Positions 47,496-55,343 of a stretch of DNA of 56,432 nucleotides are shown in pieces (positions within the stretch are counted from its first letter, which is position 1; every line of letters starts with the position of its first letter). The DNA lies in the NCBI GenBank assembly GCA_902536575.1, contig CACAYA010000004.1, positions 1-56,432 of the forward strand, in the 5' to 3' direction. The stretch comes from an uncultured Pelagibacteraceae bacterium (GTDB taxonomy: Bacteria > Pseudomonadota > Alphaproteobacteria > Pelagibacterales > Pelagibacteraceae). The notes beneath the pieces were generated by a model that made no database searches, had not been told where the DNA came from, and saw nothing but the letters and a program-made list of their open reading frames with translations. The translations under genes were made by a program, and so were the position numbers.

Positions 47496-47612
47496 ATGTC
47501 AAAAAGATATAGTGGAAAATCTTTCAAAGACTCAAGTATTAAAAAAAAAGCTAAATTGAGTTTTAAAGAAAAAAGAAAACTTAAAAAAGATAAGCAGAAA
47601 AGACCAAATTAA
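47496..47612 (+). CDS. Small lysine-rich basic protein, unassigned
   Basis: A 38-residue ORF, MSKRYSGKSFKDSSIKKKAK followed by LSFKEKRKLKKDKQKRPN, with 15 Lys and 3 Arg, two acidic Asp and one Glu, and no Cys or membrane helix. I do not recognise a family. It has an ATG, a plausible -10 box at 47482-47487 and its own space in a region otherwise empty of genes, in a genome that keeps almost no empty DNA. A ribosome-associated or nucleic-acid-binding role is a guess from charge only. Chance alone could also give an ORF of this size. Confidence 0.45.
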   Translation: MSKRYSGKSFKDSSIKKKAKLSFKEKRKLKKDKQKRPN

Positions 47613-47696
47613 ACATCAAAATTAATAAAATCTTAGCTAAAGATTAGTTTTTTTAAGTTTTAAAAATTAATTAAATATGTATAAGAACCACACTTT

Positions 47697-49523
47697 ATGA
47701 CAAAAGATATAAGAAACATCACTATTATAGCCCATGTAGACCACGGTAAAACTACTTTGATTGACAATCTAATGAAGCAAAGTGGTTCATTTAGGGAAAA
47801 CGAAATTGTTGATGAAAGATTAATGGATTCTGGTGAGTTAGAAAAAGAAAGAGGAATAACAATTTTAGCAAAACCTGCTTCAATTAATTGGAAAGATACA
47901 AGAATAAATATAATTGATACGCCAGGTCACAGAGACTTTGCAGCAGAAGTTGAAAGAGTTTTAAGTCTGGCTGATGGTGCTCTACTACTTATAGACTCAG
48001 CTGAAGGAGTAATGCCACAAACAAAATTTGTATTGTCCAAAGCTTTAAAGCAAGGACTAAAACCAATTGTTGTAATAAATAAACTTGATAAAGCTGATCA
48101 AAGAGCAAATGAAGTTTTAGATGAAACATTTGATTTATTTGTAAGTTTAGATGCAAATGATGAACAATTAGATTTTCCTGTCCTATATGCAAGTGGTAGA
48201 TCAGGTTGGGCAGATACAGAAGTAGAAGGTCCCAGAGAAAATTTAAACCCATTACTAGATTTAATTCTTAAGCATGTAAAACCAGCTGAACTTGAAAAAC
48301 ATAAGCCTTTTGCAATGTTGTCTACACTTCTTTATGCAGATAGTTTTTTAGGAAGAAGTCTGGTAGGCAGAATTGCTCAAGGAACTGCTAAAGCTAATCA
48401 ATCAATAAAAGCAATTAATTTAAAAGGTGAAAAAGTAGATGAAGGAAAACTTACTAAAATTTTCAGATATGAGGGAACTAAAAAAGTACCAATTGAGGTC
48501 GGTGAGGCTGGAGATATTGTAGTAATTGCAGGATTAGAAAAAGCTAATGTTGCAGATACTATTTGTGATTTAGATGTAAATGAACCTATTTCAGCAACAC
48601 CAATAGATCCTCCCACAATGTCTATCACAATAACTGTTAACACATCTCCCCTTGCAGGAAAAGAAGGTAAAAAACTTACAAGTACTCAAATTAGAGATCG
48701 ACTACTTCAAGAAGCTCAGAATAATGTAGGAATTACTTTTTCCGAAAATGATGGCGATGACTCGTTTGTTGTAAGTGGTAGAGGTGAGCTTATGTTAGAG
48801 ATTTTACTTACTCAAATGAGACGAGAAGGATTTGAAATGACAGTCAGTCCGCCCAAGGTTTTGTATCAAATTGATGATAATGGAAAAAAACTTGAGCCCA
48901 TAGAAGAGATTACAATGGATTTAGATGAGGAATTCTCGTCAAAAGTAATAGATTCGATGAATAGACGAAAAGGCAAATTAATTGATTTAAAAGATACTGG
49001 TAAAGATAAAAAAAGACTTATTTTTCATGCACCAACAAGAGGGTTAATGGGTTACACAAGTAGATTTTTAACCCTTACTAAAGGTAATGGAGTTATTAAC
49101 AGGATTTTTCATAGCTATGGGCCTTTTGAAGGTGAAATGGAAGGAAGAAGAAATGGAGCTTTAATAGCAATGGAGCAAGGTAAAGCAGTTGCTTTTGCTA
49201 TATTTAACTTGCAGGCCAGAGGAGAAATGTTTGTAACACATAACGACTCTGTCTATCCTGGAATGATAGTTGGATTGTCTCCAAAACCAGGCGATATGAT
49301 AATCAATGTTATGAAGGGGAAAAAATTAACTAATATGAGAACACAGGGTACCGATGAAAATGTCGTTCTCACTCCAGTAAGAAAAATGTCTATTGCGGAA
49401 CAACTTAGTATGCTTAATACAGATGAAGCATTAGAAATTACTCCTAAGTCTTGTAGATTAAGAAAATCTATTCTTGATCCTCATGAAAGAAAGAGAAGTG
49501 AAAAATCTGGAGCAGCAGCCTAA
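47697..49523 (+). CDS. typA: Ribosome-associated GTPase TypA/BipA
   Basis: A translation-factor GTPase of the EF-G type, which binds the ribosome under stress or low temperature. The 608-residue protein has the P-loop AHVDHGKTT (about 12-20), switch ERGITI (about 52-57), DTPGHRDF (about 74-81), NKLDK (about 128-132) and the C-terminal TypA domain with GRGELMLEILLTQMRREGFEM. Length is normal. Its stop overlaps the convergent membrane protein by four bases in CTAA. Confidence 0.96.
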   Translation: MTKDIRNITIIAHVDHGKTTLIDNLMKQSGSFRENEIVDERLMDSGELEKERGITILAKPASINWKDTRINIIDTPGHRDFAAEVERVLSLADGALLLIDSAEGVMPQTKFVLSKALKQGLKPIVVINKLDKADQRANEVLDETFDLFVSLDANDEQLDFPVLYASGRSGWADTEVEGPRENLNPLLDLILKHVKPAELEKHKPFAMLSTLLYADSFLGRSLVGRIAQGTAKANQSIKAINLKGEKVDEGKLTKIFRYEGTKKVPIEVGEAGDIVVIAGLEKANVADTICDLDVNEPISATPIDPPTMSITITVNTSPLAGKEGKKLTSTQIRDRLLQEAQNNVGITFSENDGDDSFVVSGRGELMLEILLTQMRREGFEMTVSPPKVLYQIDDNGKKLEPIEEITMDLDEEFSSKVIDSMNRRKGKLIDLKDTGKDKKRLIFHAPTRGLMGYTSRFLTLTKGNGVINRIFHSYGPFEGEMEGRRNGALIAMEQGKAVAFAIFNLQARGEMFVTHNDSVYPGMIVGLSPKPGDMIINVMKGKKLTNMRTQGTDENVVLTPVRKMSIAEQLSMLNTDEALEITPKSCRLRKSILDPHERKRSEKSGAAA

Positions 49524-50167
49524 CTGAAAATTTTATTAACAATAAATAATCCAAAAGCAACGCAGGGTCCAATTCCAAAAGCAAAAATCAAAGTTCCAAG
49601 ACCTACCGTACCACCCAGATACCATCCAACTATTACAACTGAAATTTCTAAACATGCTCTGACTAAAGCAATAGGTAAGTTTGTCATTTTTGTTAAGCCA
49701 GTCATTAATCCATCTCTTGGACCTGGTCCAAGATTTGCTACTAAATAAATACCACTTCCTATGCCAACCAGCATTACCGAAAATATTGCTAATAAATACT
49801 TTAACATGTTAGATGAGGGCGGATCAAAAATAAATAAAGTAACATCAATCATTCCAGAAATAATAATGATATTAAAAATAGTTCCTAGCCCTGGCTTCTG
49901 TCTAAGAAACAACCATAAAAAAAGTACGCTTACACTAATTAGAAATGTTGCTGCACCGATAGATAATTTAGAATTTTTTGATATTCCCTCTGCTAATACG
50001 GACCAGGGAGAATTTCCTGTATTTGATAATATTAATAATCCCTCTCCAAAACCAAAGATAATTAAACCTAAAATTAAATAAAACGATGTCGAAAATTTTG
50101 GTTTAGAGTTAAAGCTTTTATCTGAGCTCCAATATACTTTAGGGATATTTTTAATAGATAAAAACAT
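49520..50167 (-). CDS. YczE/YitT-type membrane protein
   Basis: A 215-residue integral membrane protein with five or six helices. The repeated glycine-rich blocks GLIIFGFGEGLLILSNTGNSPWSVLAEGI (about 34-62), PGLGTIFNIIIISGMIDVTLF (about 93-113) and LGPGPRDGLMTGLTKMT (about 145-161) match the YczE family. The family's function is uncertain. It is on the strand opposite to typA and starts 40 bases from the DUF6134 gene. The N-terminal 30 residues are soluble and poorly conserved. Confidence 0.8.
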   Translation of the reverse strand: MFLSIKNIPKVYWSSDKSFNSKPKFSTSFYLILGLIIFGFGEGLLILSNTGNSPWSVLAEGISKNSKLSIGAATFLISVSVLFLWLFLRQKPGLGTIFNIIIISGMIDVTLFIFDPPSSNMLKYLLAIFSVMLVGIGSGIYLVANLGPGPRDGLMTGLTKMTNLPIALVRACLEISVVIVGWYLGGTVGLGTLIFAFGIGPCVAFGLFIVNKIFS

Positions 50168-50207
50168 ATTATACTGTTAGTTATAAAATTATTAATACTT
50201 GCTTATA

Positions 50208-50888
50208 ATGAAAAAAATCTTGCTCAGCATCATTTTTATTTTTATTTGTTTTGCCTCTTATGCTCATATTGGTCATTACAGTAACTATAAAAAAATTGAG
50301 ATGGAAATTTTAAGAAATAATGAACTAATTGGTTATAATTATTATTTTTTTTCACAAAAAAACGATATTACTCTAGTGACTAATCAATTCAAATTTGAGG
50401 TAAAACTTTTTGGAGCAACAGTTTTTGAAGTAGAAGGTATTGGTGAAGAAAAATATTTGAAAGATCAATTGGTTTCTTTTAACTCAAAAACTCTACAGAA
50501 TAAAAAAGAAAAGTTCGTAAACTTAACTTTGAATAAAGAAACTAAAAAATTTGATATTATGGGCTCTTCTTTCTCTGGTGAAGCCCACCTTGAAAATGCT
50601 ATTGGTAACTGGTGGAGTCATAAAATATTGCAAGCTAGTAGCCAAATAAGCCCAATATCAGGTAGTATAAAAGAACAGATAGTTACTTTTGTTGGAAAAG
50701 AAAAAATTATAATTAATGGTGAGGAATATGAGACTGACCATTTTAAATTAACCTCGAAAGATATGACACTTGCAGATGATAAAAAATTAAATTTTGATAT
50801 TTGGTTAGATAAAAAAACTTCTTTAATAGTAAAAGTTACTTATCAAAGAATGGGAAATTGGGAATATAGATTAAAAAATTACGAGTGA
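50208..50888 (+). CDS. Secreted DUF6134 protein
   Basis: A 226-residue protein with a signal peptide (residues 1-19, ending SYA-HIG). The remainder is beta-rich: ILRNNELIGYNYYFF, LVTNQFKFEVKLFG, NWWSHKIL (about 135-142), and WLDKKTSLIVKVTYQRMGNWEYRL near the end, matching the DUF6134 pattern. Periplasmic; function unknown. ATG 50208 is preferred over an in-frame TTG at 50199. One base separates it from the convergent FAD oxidoreductase. Confidence 0.72.
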   Translation: MKKILLSIIFIFICFASYAHIGHYSNYKKIEMEILRNNELIGYNYYFFSQKNDITLVTNQFKFEVKLFGATVFEVEGIGEEKYLKDQLVSFNSKTLQNKKEKFVNLTLNKETKKFDIMGSSFSGEAHLENAIGNWWSHKILQASSQISPISGSIKEQIVTFVGKEKIIINGEEYETDHFKLTSKDMTLADDKKLNFDIWLDKKTSLIVKVTYQRMGNWEYRLKNYE

Positions 50889-50889
50889 T

Positions 50890-51861
50890 TTAACTATTTA
50901 TTTTCTTATAAAGATCATTTGCACTAATCCATCCTGACTCAAGTCTTGGTCCATTAAACCAGTCTGCGCATACACCCAGATTTAATCTAGAATTCCAATA
51001 ACTTTTTAATTTTAGTGGTTTTGAATTTGAGGAGTATTTCCAACCATGGTTAAGTGAAAAAAGTACTTTTGTCTGCTTAATTCCTGTTAATTTAAAAAAC
51101 TTATTAATCAAAATTTTAGCATTATTTTTTTTAAGTACTTTATTTTGATTTATTTTTTTATTTGCCCAATTAAAAGTACTTTGTAATGTCCAAAGATCAG
51201 TTTTGCTCTTAAATCTTTTTTTGCTATTTTCATAACCAGCCCATCCTAGAATTCTATCATTAAATAAAAAACTACTATAACCTAGATTGGTTTTTTTTAT
51301 TTCCATTAAAATTGTTATATTCGCATCCATCTTAACTTTTTCTTTTATAAAAGAATTTTTAATGTATTTTTTTGATAATTTTTTTAATTGAGGAAATGGA
51401 CAAGTCAAAATTAAATTTTCATAATTTCTAATTTCACCATTATTAAATATTAAATTCCATTTTCTATTTTGGAAATTTATTTTTTTTAATTCACTTTGAA
51501 AATAACATCTTACATTTTTTAAAAGATATTTACTAATGTCATTGTTTCCTTTTCTTCCAATAACCTTAACATGTTTTTTATTTTCTTTTTTTTTATCACT
51601 TAAAAATTTATGATTTCCATACCAAATTTTTAGTATTTTTTTTTCTATTAGCTTTTTTGTAAATCTTTTAAATTCTGTTGTTTTTGGAGAAAAGTATTGA
51701 GTCCCATGATCAAACCCCCTTTTTTTATCTAATCTTTTAAAAGATGATCTTCCTCCTAAGCCTCTTGCCTTATCATACAAATCTACACTGTGTTTTTTAT
51801 TTAAAAGATTTGCAATAGTTGCTCCAGAAATTCCTGAGCCAATTACACAAAAACTACTCAT
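50890..51861 (-). CDS. NAD(P)/FAD-dependent oxidoreductase (COG3380, renalase-like)
   Basis: A 323-residue flavoprotein. The FAD motif is VIGSGISGATIANLL (about 6-20) with Asp ending the second strand (VDLYDKARGLGGRSS), and FDHGTQYFSPKTTEF (about 51-65) is diagnostic of this family. The C-terminal LGVCADWFNGPRLESGWISAN (about 294-314) is the second FAD contact. The physiological substrate of bacterial members is mostly unknown. ATG overlaps the pmbA stop by four bases, so it is translated with the TldD/TldE protease genes, a functional relation that is not understood. Confidence 0.83.
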   Translation of the reverse strand: MSSFCVIGSGISGATIANLLNKKHSVDLYDKARGLGGRSSFKRLDKKRGFDHGTQYFSPKTTEFKRFTKKLIEKKILKIWYGNHKFLSDKKKENKKHVKVIGRKGNNDISKYLLKNVRCYFQSELKKINFQNRKWNLIFNNGEIRNYENLILTCPFPQLKKLSKKYIKNSFIKEKVKMDANITILMEIKKTNLGYSSFLFNDRILGWAGYENSKKRFKSKTDLWTLQSTFNWANKKINQNKVLKKNNAKILINKFFKLTGIKQTKVLFSLNHGWKYSSNSKPLKLKSYWNSRLNLGVCADWFNGPRLESGWISANDLYKKINS

Positions 51862-53174
51862 TTACCAGCAACTGTCATGCCTTCGATCATCATAGTTGGA
51901 GAGTTTGTTGAATATTCAAAATCTAAGTCATTTGCTAAAAATATGTTTTTAAACATATCCTTAAAATTTCCCGCAATTGTTATTTCATTTATTGGATATT
52001 TAAATTCACCATCTTCTACCAAAAAACCAGTTGCTCCAACAGAGTAATCTCCAGTTACAAGATTGCTGCCATGACCTATTGTTTCTGTAATATAAATGCA
52101 TTTTGAATTATTTTTTAATAACTCATAATAACTTTGTTTTCCATTCTCAAAATACAAATTTGTACTCCCTCCACTTCTTCCATTTGATTGAAGGTTTAAT
52201 TTTTTGCCGTTGTAAGAGTCTACAAAATAATTTTTAAGCATACCCTCTTGAACTAGATTGAGGGTTTCAGATTTAACACCTTCAGAGTCAAAATTTTTTG
52301 AGCCTAAACCCTTAATTATATCTGGTTTATCAATTATATTTATAGAATTAGAAAATATCTGCTCATTAATCTTGTCCTTAAGAAATGAAGTTCCTCTAGC
52401 GATTGCAGAGGATGAAATCGCACTTGCAAATGTACTGAGCATACCTTTTGCAATTCTCTTATCAAATATGACACTTAATTTTTCGCTTCCTATTTTTTTT
52501 GGACTTAATTTTCTAATTGTCTGATCACTTGCCAGTTTGCCTAAGGCTTGGGGGTCTTTGATATCATCTAAATATCTTTTACTTGAATATTCATAATCTC
52601 TTTCCATGCTATTTTCATCTTTAGCAACAGCTACACATGACGTCGTAAATGAAGATGTTTTGTAACCACTACAAAAACCATCACTGTTTGCTAAAATAAA
52701 ATTAGTTTTTTTTTCACTAAAACTGGACTCTGTGTTTATTATTTTTTTATCCTCTGATGCTATATTTTCTAATTCTTTCAAATAGTGAATTTTTTTATCA
52801 TTGCCAACATGGGTGTTATCATAAATATTTAAGTCTTTAAGTTTATCTGCAAGTAAATTTTTATCTGGTAATGAATTGAACTCATCATCTGGTGTAATTT
52901 TAGTTGTTTCGTAGCATTTCTCTATAAGTATATCTAAATTTTCATTTAATAAATTTGATGAGGAAATTGAAGATTTTTTTTTACCAATATAAGTATCTAT
53001 GCTAAACGCTAATCCATCAGATCGATTAGACTCATCTAAATTTTTATTTCTAAAATTGACTGTTTCAGAAATAGAATGACCTATTGTAACACTTGCATCT
53101 GAAGCTCCAATTTTTTTTGCAACATCTAGGCAATATGCAGCTTTAGCTTTTAAGAAATCTTGATCTTTAATCAT
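51858..53174 (-). CDS. pmbA: TldE/PmbA metalloprotease subunit
   Basis: Partner of TldD in a heterodimeric cytoplasmic protease that degrades unfolded peptides and matures some peptide antibiotics. The 438-residue protein has the C-terminal pattern GRSGGSTNLYF (about 323-333), ITETIGHGSNLVTGDYSVGATGFLVEDGE (about 352-380) and INEITIAGNFKDM. As expected for TldE it lacks the HExxxH zinc motif of TldD. It follows tldD after three bases. Confidence 0.93.
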   Translation of the reverse strand: MIKDQDFLKAKAAYCLDVAKKIGASDASVTIGHSISETVNFRNKNLDESNRSDGLAFSIDTYIGKKKSSISSSNLLNENLDILIEKCYETTKITPDDEFNSLPDKNLLADKLKDLNIYDNTHVGNDKKIHYLKELENIASEDKKIINTESSFSEKKTNFILANSDGFCSGYKTSSFTTSCVAVAKDENSMERDYEYSSKRYLDDIKDPQALGKLASDQTIRKLSPKKIGSEKLSVIFDKRIAKGMLSTFASAISSSAIARGTSFLKDKINEQIFSNSINIIDKPDIIKGLGSKNFDSEGVKSETLNLVQEGMLKNYFVDSYNGKKLNLQSNGRSGGSTNLYFENGKQSYYELLKNNSKCIYITETIGHGSNLVTGDYSVGATGFLVEDGEFKYPINEITIAGNFKDMFKNIFLANDLDFEYSTNSPTMMIEGMTVAGK

Positions 53175-53177
53175 TAA

Positions 53178-54590
53178 TTACAGTTTTGTTCCACCCACTG
53201 TCATTTTGTCAATTAATATTGATGGCTGTGCTACCCCAACAGGAACTCCTTGCCCAGCTTTCCCACATGTGCCAATACCGGGGTCTAACATCATATCGTT
53301 ACCGACCATTGAAACTTCCTTTAAAATTGATGGACCATCTCCTATTAATGTCGCTCCCTTTATTGGAGAACCTATTTTGCCATTAATAATTTCGTATGCC
53401 TCTGTGCAATTAAAGACAAATTTTCCTGAGGTAATATCTACTTGGCCACCCCCAAAGCTCACAGCAAAAATACCTTTATCAACAGATTTGATCATCTCAT
53501 CTTGAGTTTGATTGCCACTTAACATCATAGTATTTCTCATTCTAGGTAAAACTACGTGTCGATAGTTTTCTCTTCTACCTGAACCAGTTGACCTTGTATT
53601 CATTAAACGTGCATTTAATCTGTCTTGCATAAAGTTTTTTAAAATTCCATTTTCAATTAAAACAGTTCTTTCAGTTGGTGTACCCTCATCGTCTATTGTA
53701 AGACTGCCTCTTCTATTATCAATGGTACCATCATCAACAATTGTGACACCTTCACTTGCAACTTTCTGCCCCATTAAGTTGTGAAATGCTGATGTTTTCT
53801 TTCTGTTAAAATCACCCTCTAGGCCATGTCCTATTGCTTCATGAATTAGTATTGCTGGCCAACCTGGTCCTAAGACAACTTTCATTTCGCCAGCTGGTGC
53901 GGGTTTACTTTCCAAGTTAACTGAAGCAATTCTAAAAGCTTCTTCACATACACTTTTCCAGTTGTCATTCTGTAAATAATCATCATAAGCCTGTCTGCCT
54001 CCAATACCATAGACTCCTGTTTCTTTTCTTCCATCTTTTTCAAGCATTACAGAAACATTAAATCTAATTAATGGCCTGACATCTGTTATTGCCTCACCAC
54101 CTGATCTGATTATTTCTACTGACTTATGTTCACCTAAAAAATTTGCTGTAACCTGTTTTACAGCTCCATCTTTTTTTCTTAAATAATCATTCACTTTATT
54201 TAGAACTTCTAGCTTAGAGTTTAAGGTTTTTTGTTCTATGGGATTTATATCACTGTAAAATTTTTTATTAGATTTTAGTATCTCGTTTTTATAAGTTCCT
54301 TTAATTGATTTAAGAGTTGACTGAAGATTTTCTGATGAACTTTTTAAGGAGTTTTTTGATATTTCGTTCGAATAAGAATAAGCGACTACTTCGTCGGATA
54401 CTGCTCTAAATCCAAAGCCTAAATCAGAACTATAGTTTGAACTCTTAATCTTATTATCATCTAAGATAATTGACTCTGACTTAGAGTCCTCCAAATACAA
54501 TTCTCCATCATCGCAATTTTTTAAAGTATCTGATACTATATTTTCAGCATCTTTTCTTGCCAAATCTGATTTATCAAAGAAATTACTCAT
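53178..54590 (-). CDS. tldD: TldD metalloprotease, catalytic subunit
   Basis: Zinc-dependent protease subunit that acts with TldE. The 470-residue protein contains the active-site HEAIGHGLEGDFN (HExxxH, about 251-256), the VDDGTIDNRRGSLTIDDEGTPTE block (about 284-306), FVFNCTEAYEI (about 392-402), and GIGTCGKAGQGVPVGVAQPS near the end with the conserved Cys. Length is normal. Its start is 85 bases from the divergent DCC gene. Confidence 0.96.
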   Translation of the reverse strand: MSNFFDKSDLARKDAENIVSDTLKNCDDGELYLEDSKSESIILDDNKIKSSNYSSDLGFGFRAVSDEVVAYSYSNEISKNSLKSSSENLQSTLKSIKGTYKNEILKSNKKFYSDINPIEQKTLNSKLEVLNKVNDYLRKKDGAVKQVTANFLGEHKSVEIIRSGGEAITDVRPLIRFNVSVMLEKDGRKETGVYGIGGRQAYDDYLQNDNWKSVCEEAFRIASVNLESKPAPAGEMKVVLGPGWPAILIHEAIGHGLEGDFNRKKTSAFHNLMGQKVASEGVTIVDDGTIDNRRGSLTIDDEGTPTERTVLIENGILKNFMQDRLNARLMNTRSTGSGRRENYRHVVLPRMRNTMMLSGNQTQDEMIKSVDKGIFAVSFGGGQVDITSGKFVFNCTEAYEIINGKIGSPIKGATLIGDGPSILKEVSMVGNDMMLDPGIGTCGKAGQGVPVGVAQPSILIDKMTVGGTKL

Positions 54591-54675
54591 AAGAATTACA
54601 TAAAGGTTTATATTCTCTTTTCAACTGCTCTTTTTACACATGTACAAAAATCTTTTAAAAGATAACTATTGTAAT

Positions 54676-55023
54676 ATGAAAGTTTATTTCAATAATTCCT
54701 GTAAAATTTGTAGATCTGAAATCAAATTATATAAAAAAGAAAAAATAGAAGAGATAGATTGGATCGATATAACCAATAATGAACTAGCAGAAAAAGAGAC
54801 TAATAAAGACGACAAGCAGCTCTTAAGACGATTACATGTAAAAGATAATGATAAAGTTTTTGAGGGAGCTGAAGCTTTTTTATATGTTTGGCAAAAAATA
54901 CCTAAATATAGATTTTTATATAAATTTTTTAAACTTCCAATAATTTTTACAGTTTTTAATTACGTATATGAAATTGTTGCTTATTTTCTATATCTCAAAA
55001 ATAAGAAACAATTGAAAAGCTAA
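54676..55023 (+). CDS. DCC-family (DUF393) thiol-disulfide oxidoreductase-like protein
   Basis: A 115-residue protein that starts MKVYFNNSCKICRSEIKLYK, matching the family's YDGxCxxC beginning with Asn replacing Asp-Gly, and keeps the C-x-x-C pair (Cys9, Cys12). The middle has LLRRLHVKDNDKVFEGAEAFLYVW (R-x-H and G-A-x-A-F), the other DCC signature. The C-terminus has one hydrophobic segment (FTVFNYVYEIVAYFLYL). DCC proteins are presumed redox enzymes with unknown substrate. ATG 54676 is chosen because the domain starts there; an in-frame ATG at 54640 would add 12 residues. The stop overlaps the next convergent gene by four bases. Confidence 0.78.
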   Translation: MKVYFNNSCKICRSEIKLYKKEKIEEIDWIDITNNELAEKETNKDDKQLLRRLHVKDNDKVFEGAEAFLYVWQKIPKYRFLYKFFKLPIIFTVFNYVYEIVAYFLYLKNKKQLKS

Positions 55024-55313
55024 GCTAAAAAAAATATCATTATTTCACTTAGTAATGACATTGAAAGCATAAACATTATTAATACAATTGAGTACATCAA
55101 TGTTATTATTCTATTTCTTTTTCTTCTTAACTTTACAAACTCTTTATCATCTAAATCTGAAAAGTCTCTTACTCCAATTACAGGGTAGTCGTAACTCCAC
55201 CGCCAAGTTGATTGACCTAGTCTAGGATCCAGACTATTAAAATACCTAATCCATGAAAGAACATAAGTTAAAATAATGAACAGAGTGACCATCAAAATAA
55301 TTCCAAAAAGCAT
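55020..55313 (-). CDS. Two-helix membrane protein, unassigned
   Basis: A 97-residue protein with a membrane helix at each end (about 1-22 and 75-95) and a polar loop between, with DPRLGQSTWRWSYDYPVIGVRDFSD and a basic stretch RRKRNRI near the second helix. I do not recognise a family. The start ATG 55311-55313 is used; the open frame continues upstream to TTG 55328. It lies 30 bases after the coiled-coil protein gene on the same strand, so the two are probably one operon. Convergent with the DCC gene. Confidence 0.6.
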   Translation of the reverse strand: MLFGIILMVTLFIILTYVLSWIRYFNSLDPRLGQSTWRWSYDYPVIGVRDFSDLDDKEFVKLRRKRNRIITLMYSIVLIMFMLSMSLLSEIMIFFLA

Positions 55314-55343
55314 TACAAACACTACCAAATGTATTTAGTTCTA

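Larger units (their letters stand above)
47350..47695. other. Longest stretch without a large gene
   Basis: This 346-base space between the methyltransferase start and typA holds the 38-codon basic ORF (47496-47612). The left part (47350-47495) is AT-rich with TATATA-type boxes and no tRNA-like or GC-rich hairpin. The right part (47613-47695) has a weak AT-only stem near 47630-47645 followed by T's, too weak to call a terminator. I see no other feature. Confidence 0.6.

Noticed and set aside
47625..47660. A weak stem followed by T's between the 38-codon ORF and typA, as a terminator.
   Set aside because: The stem is at most five A-T-rich pairs and would not be stable.
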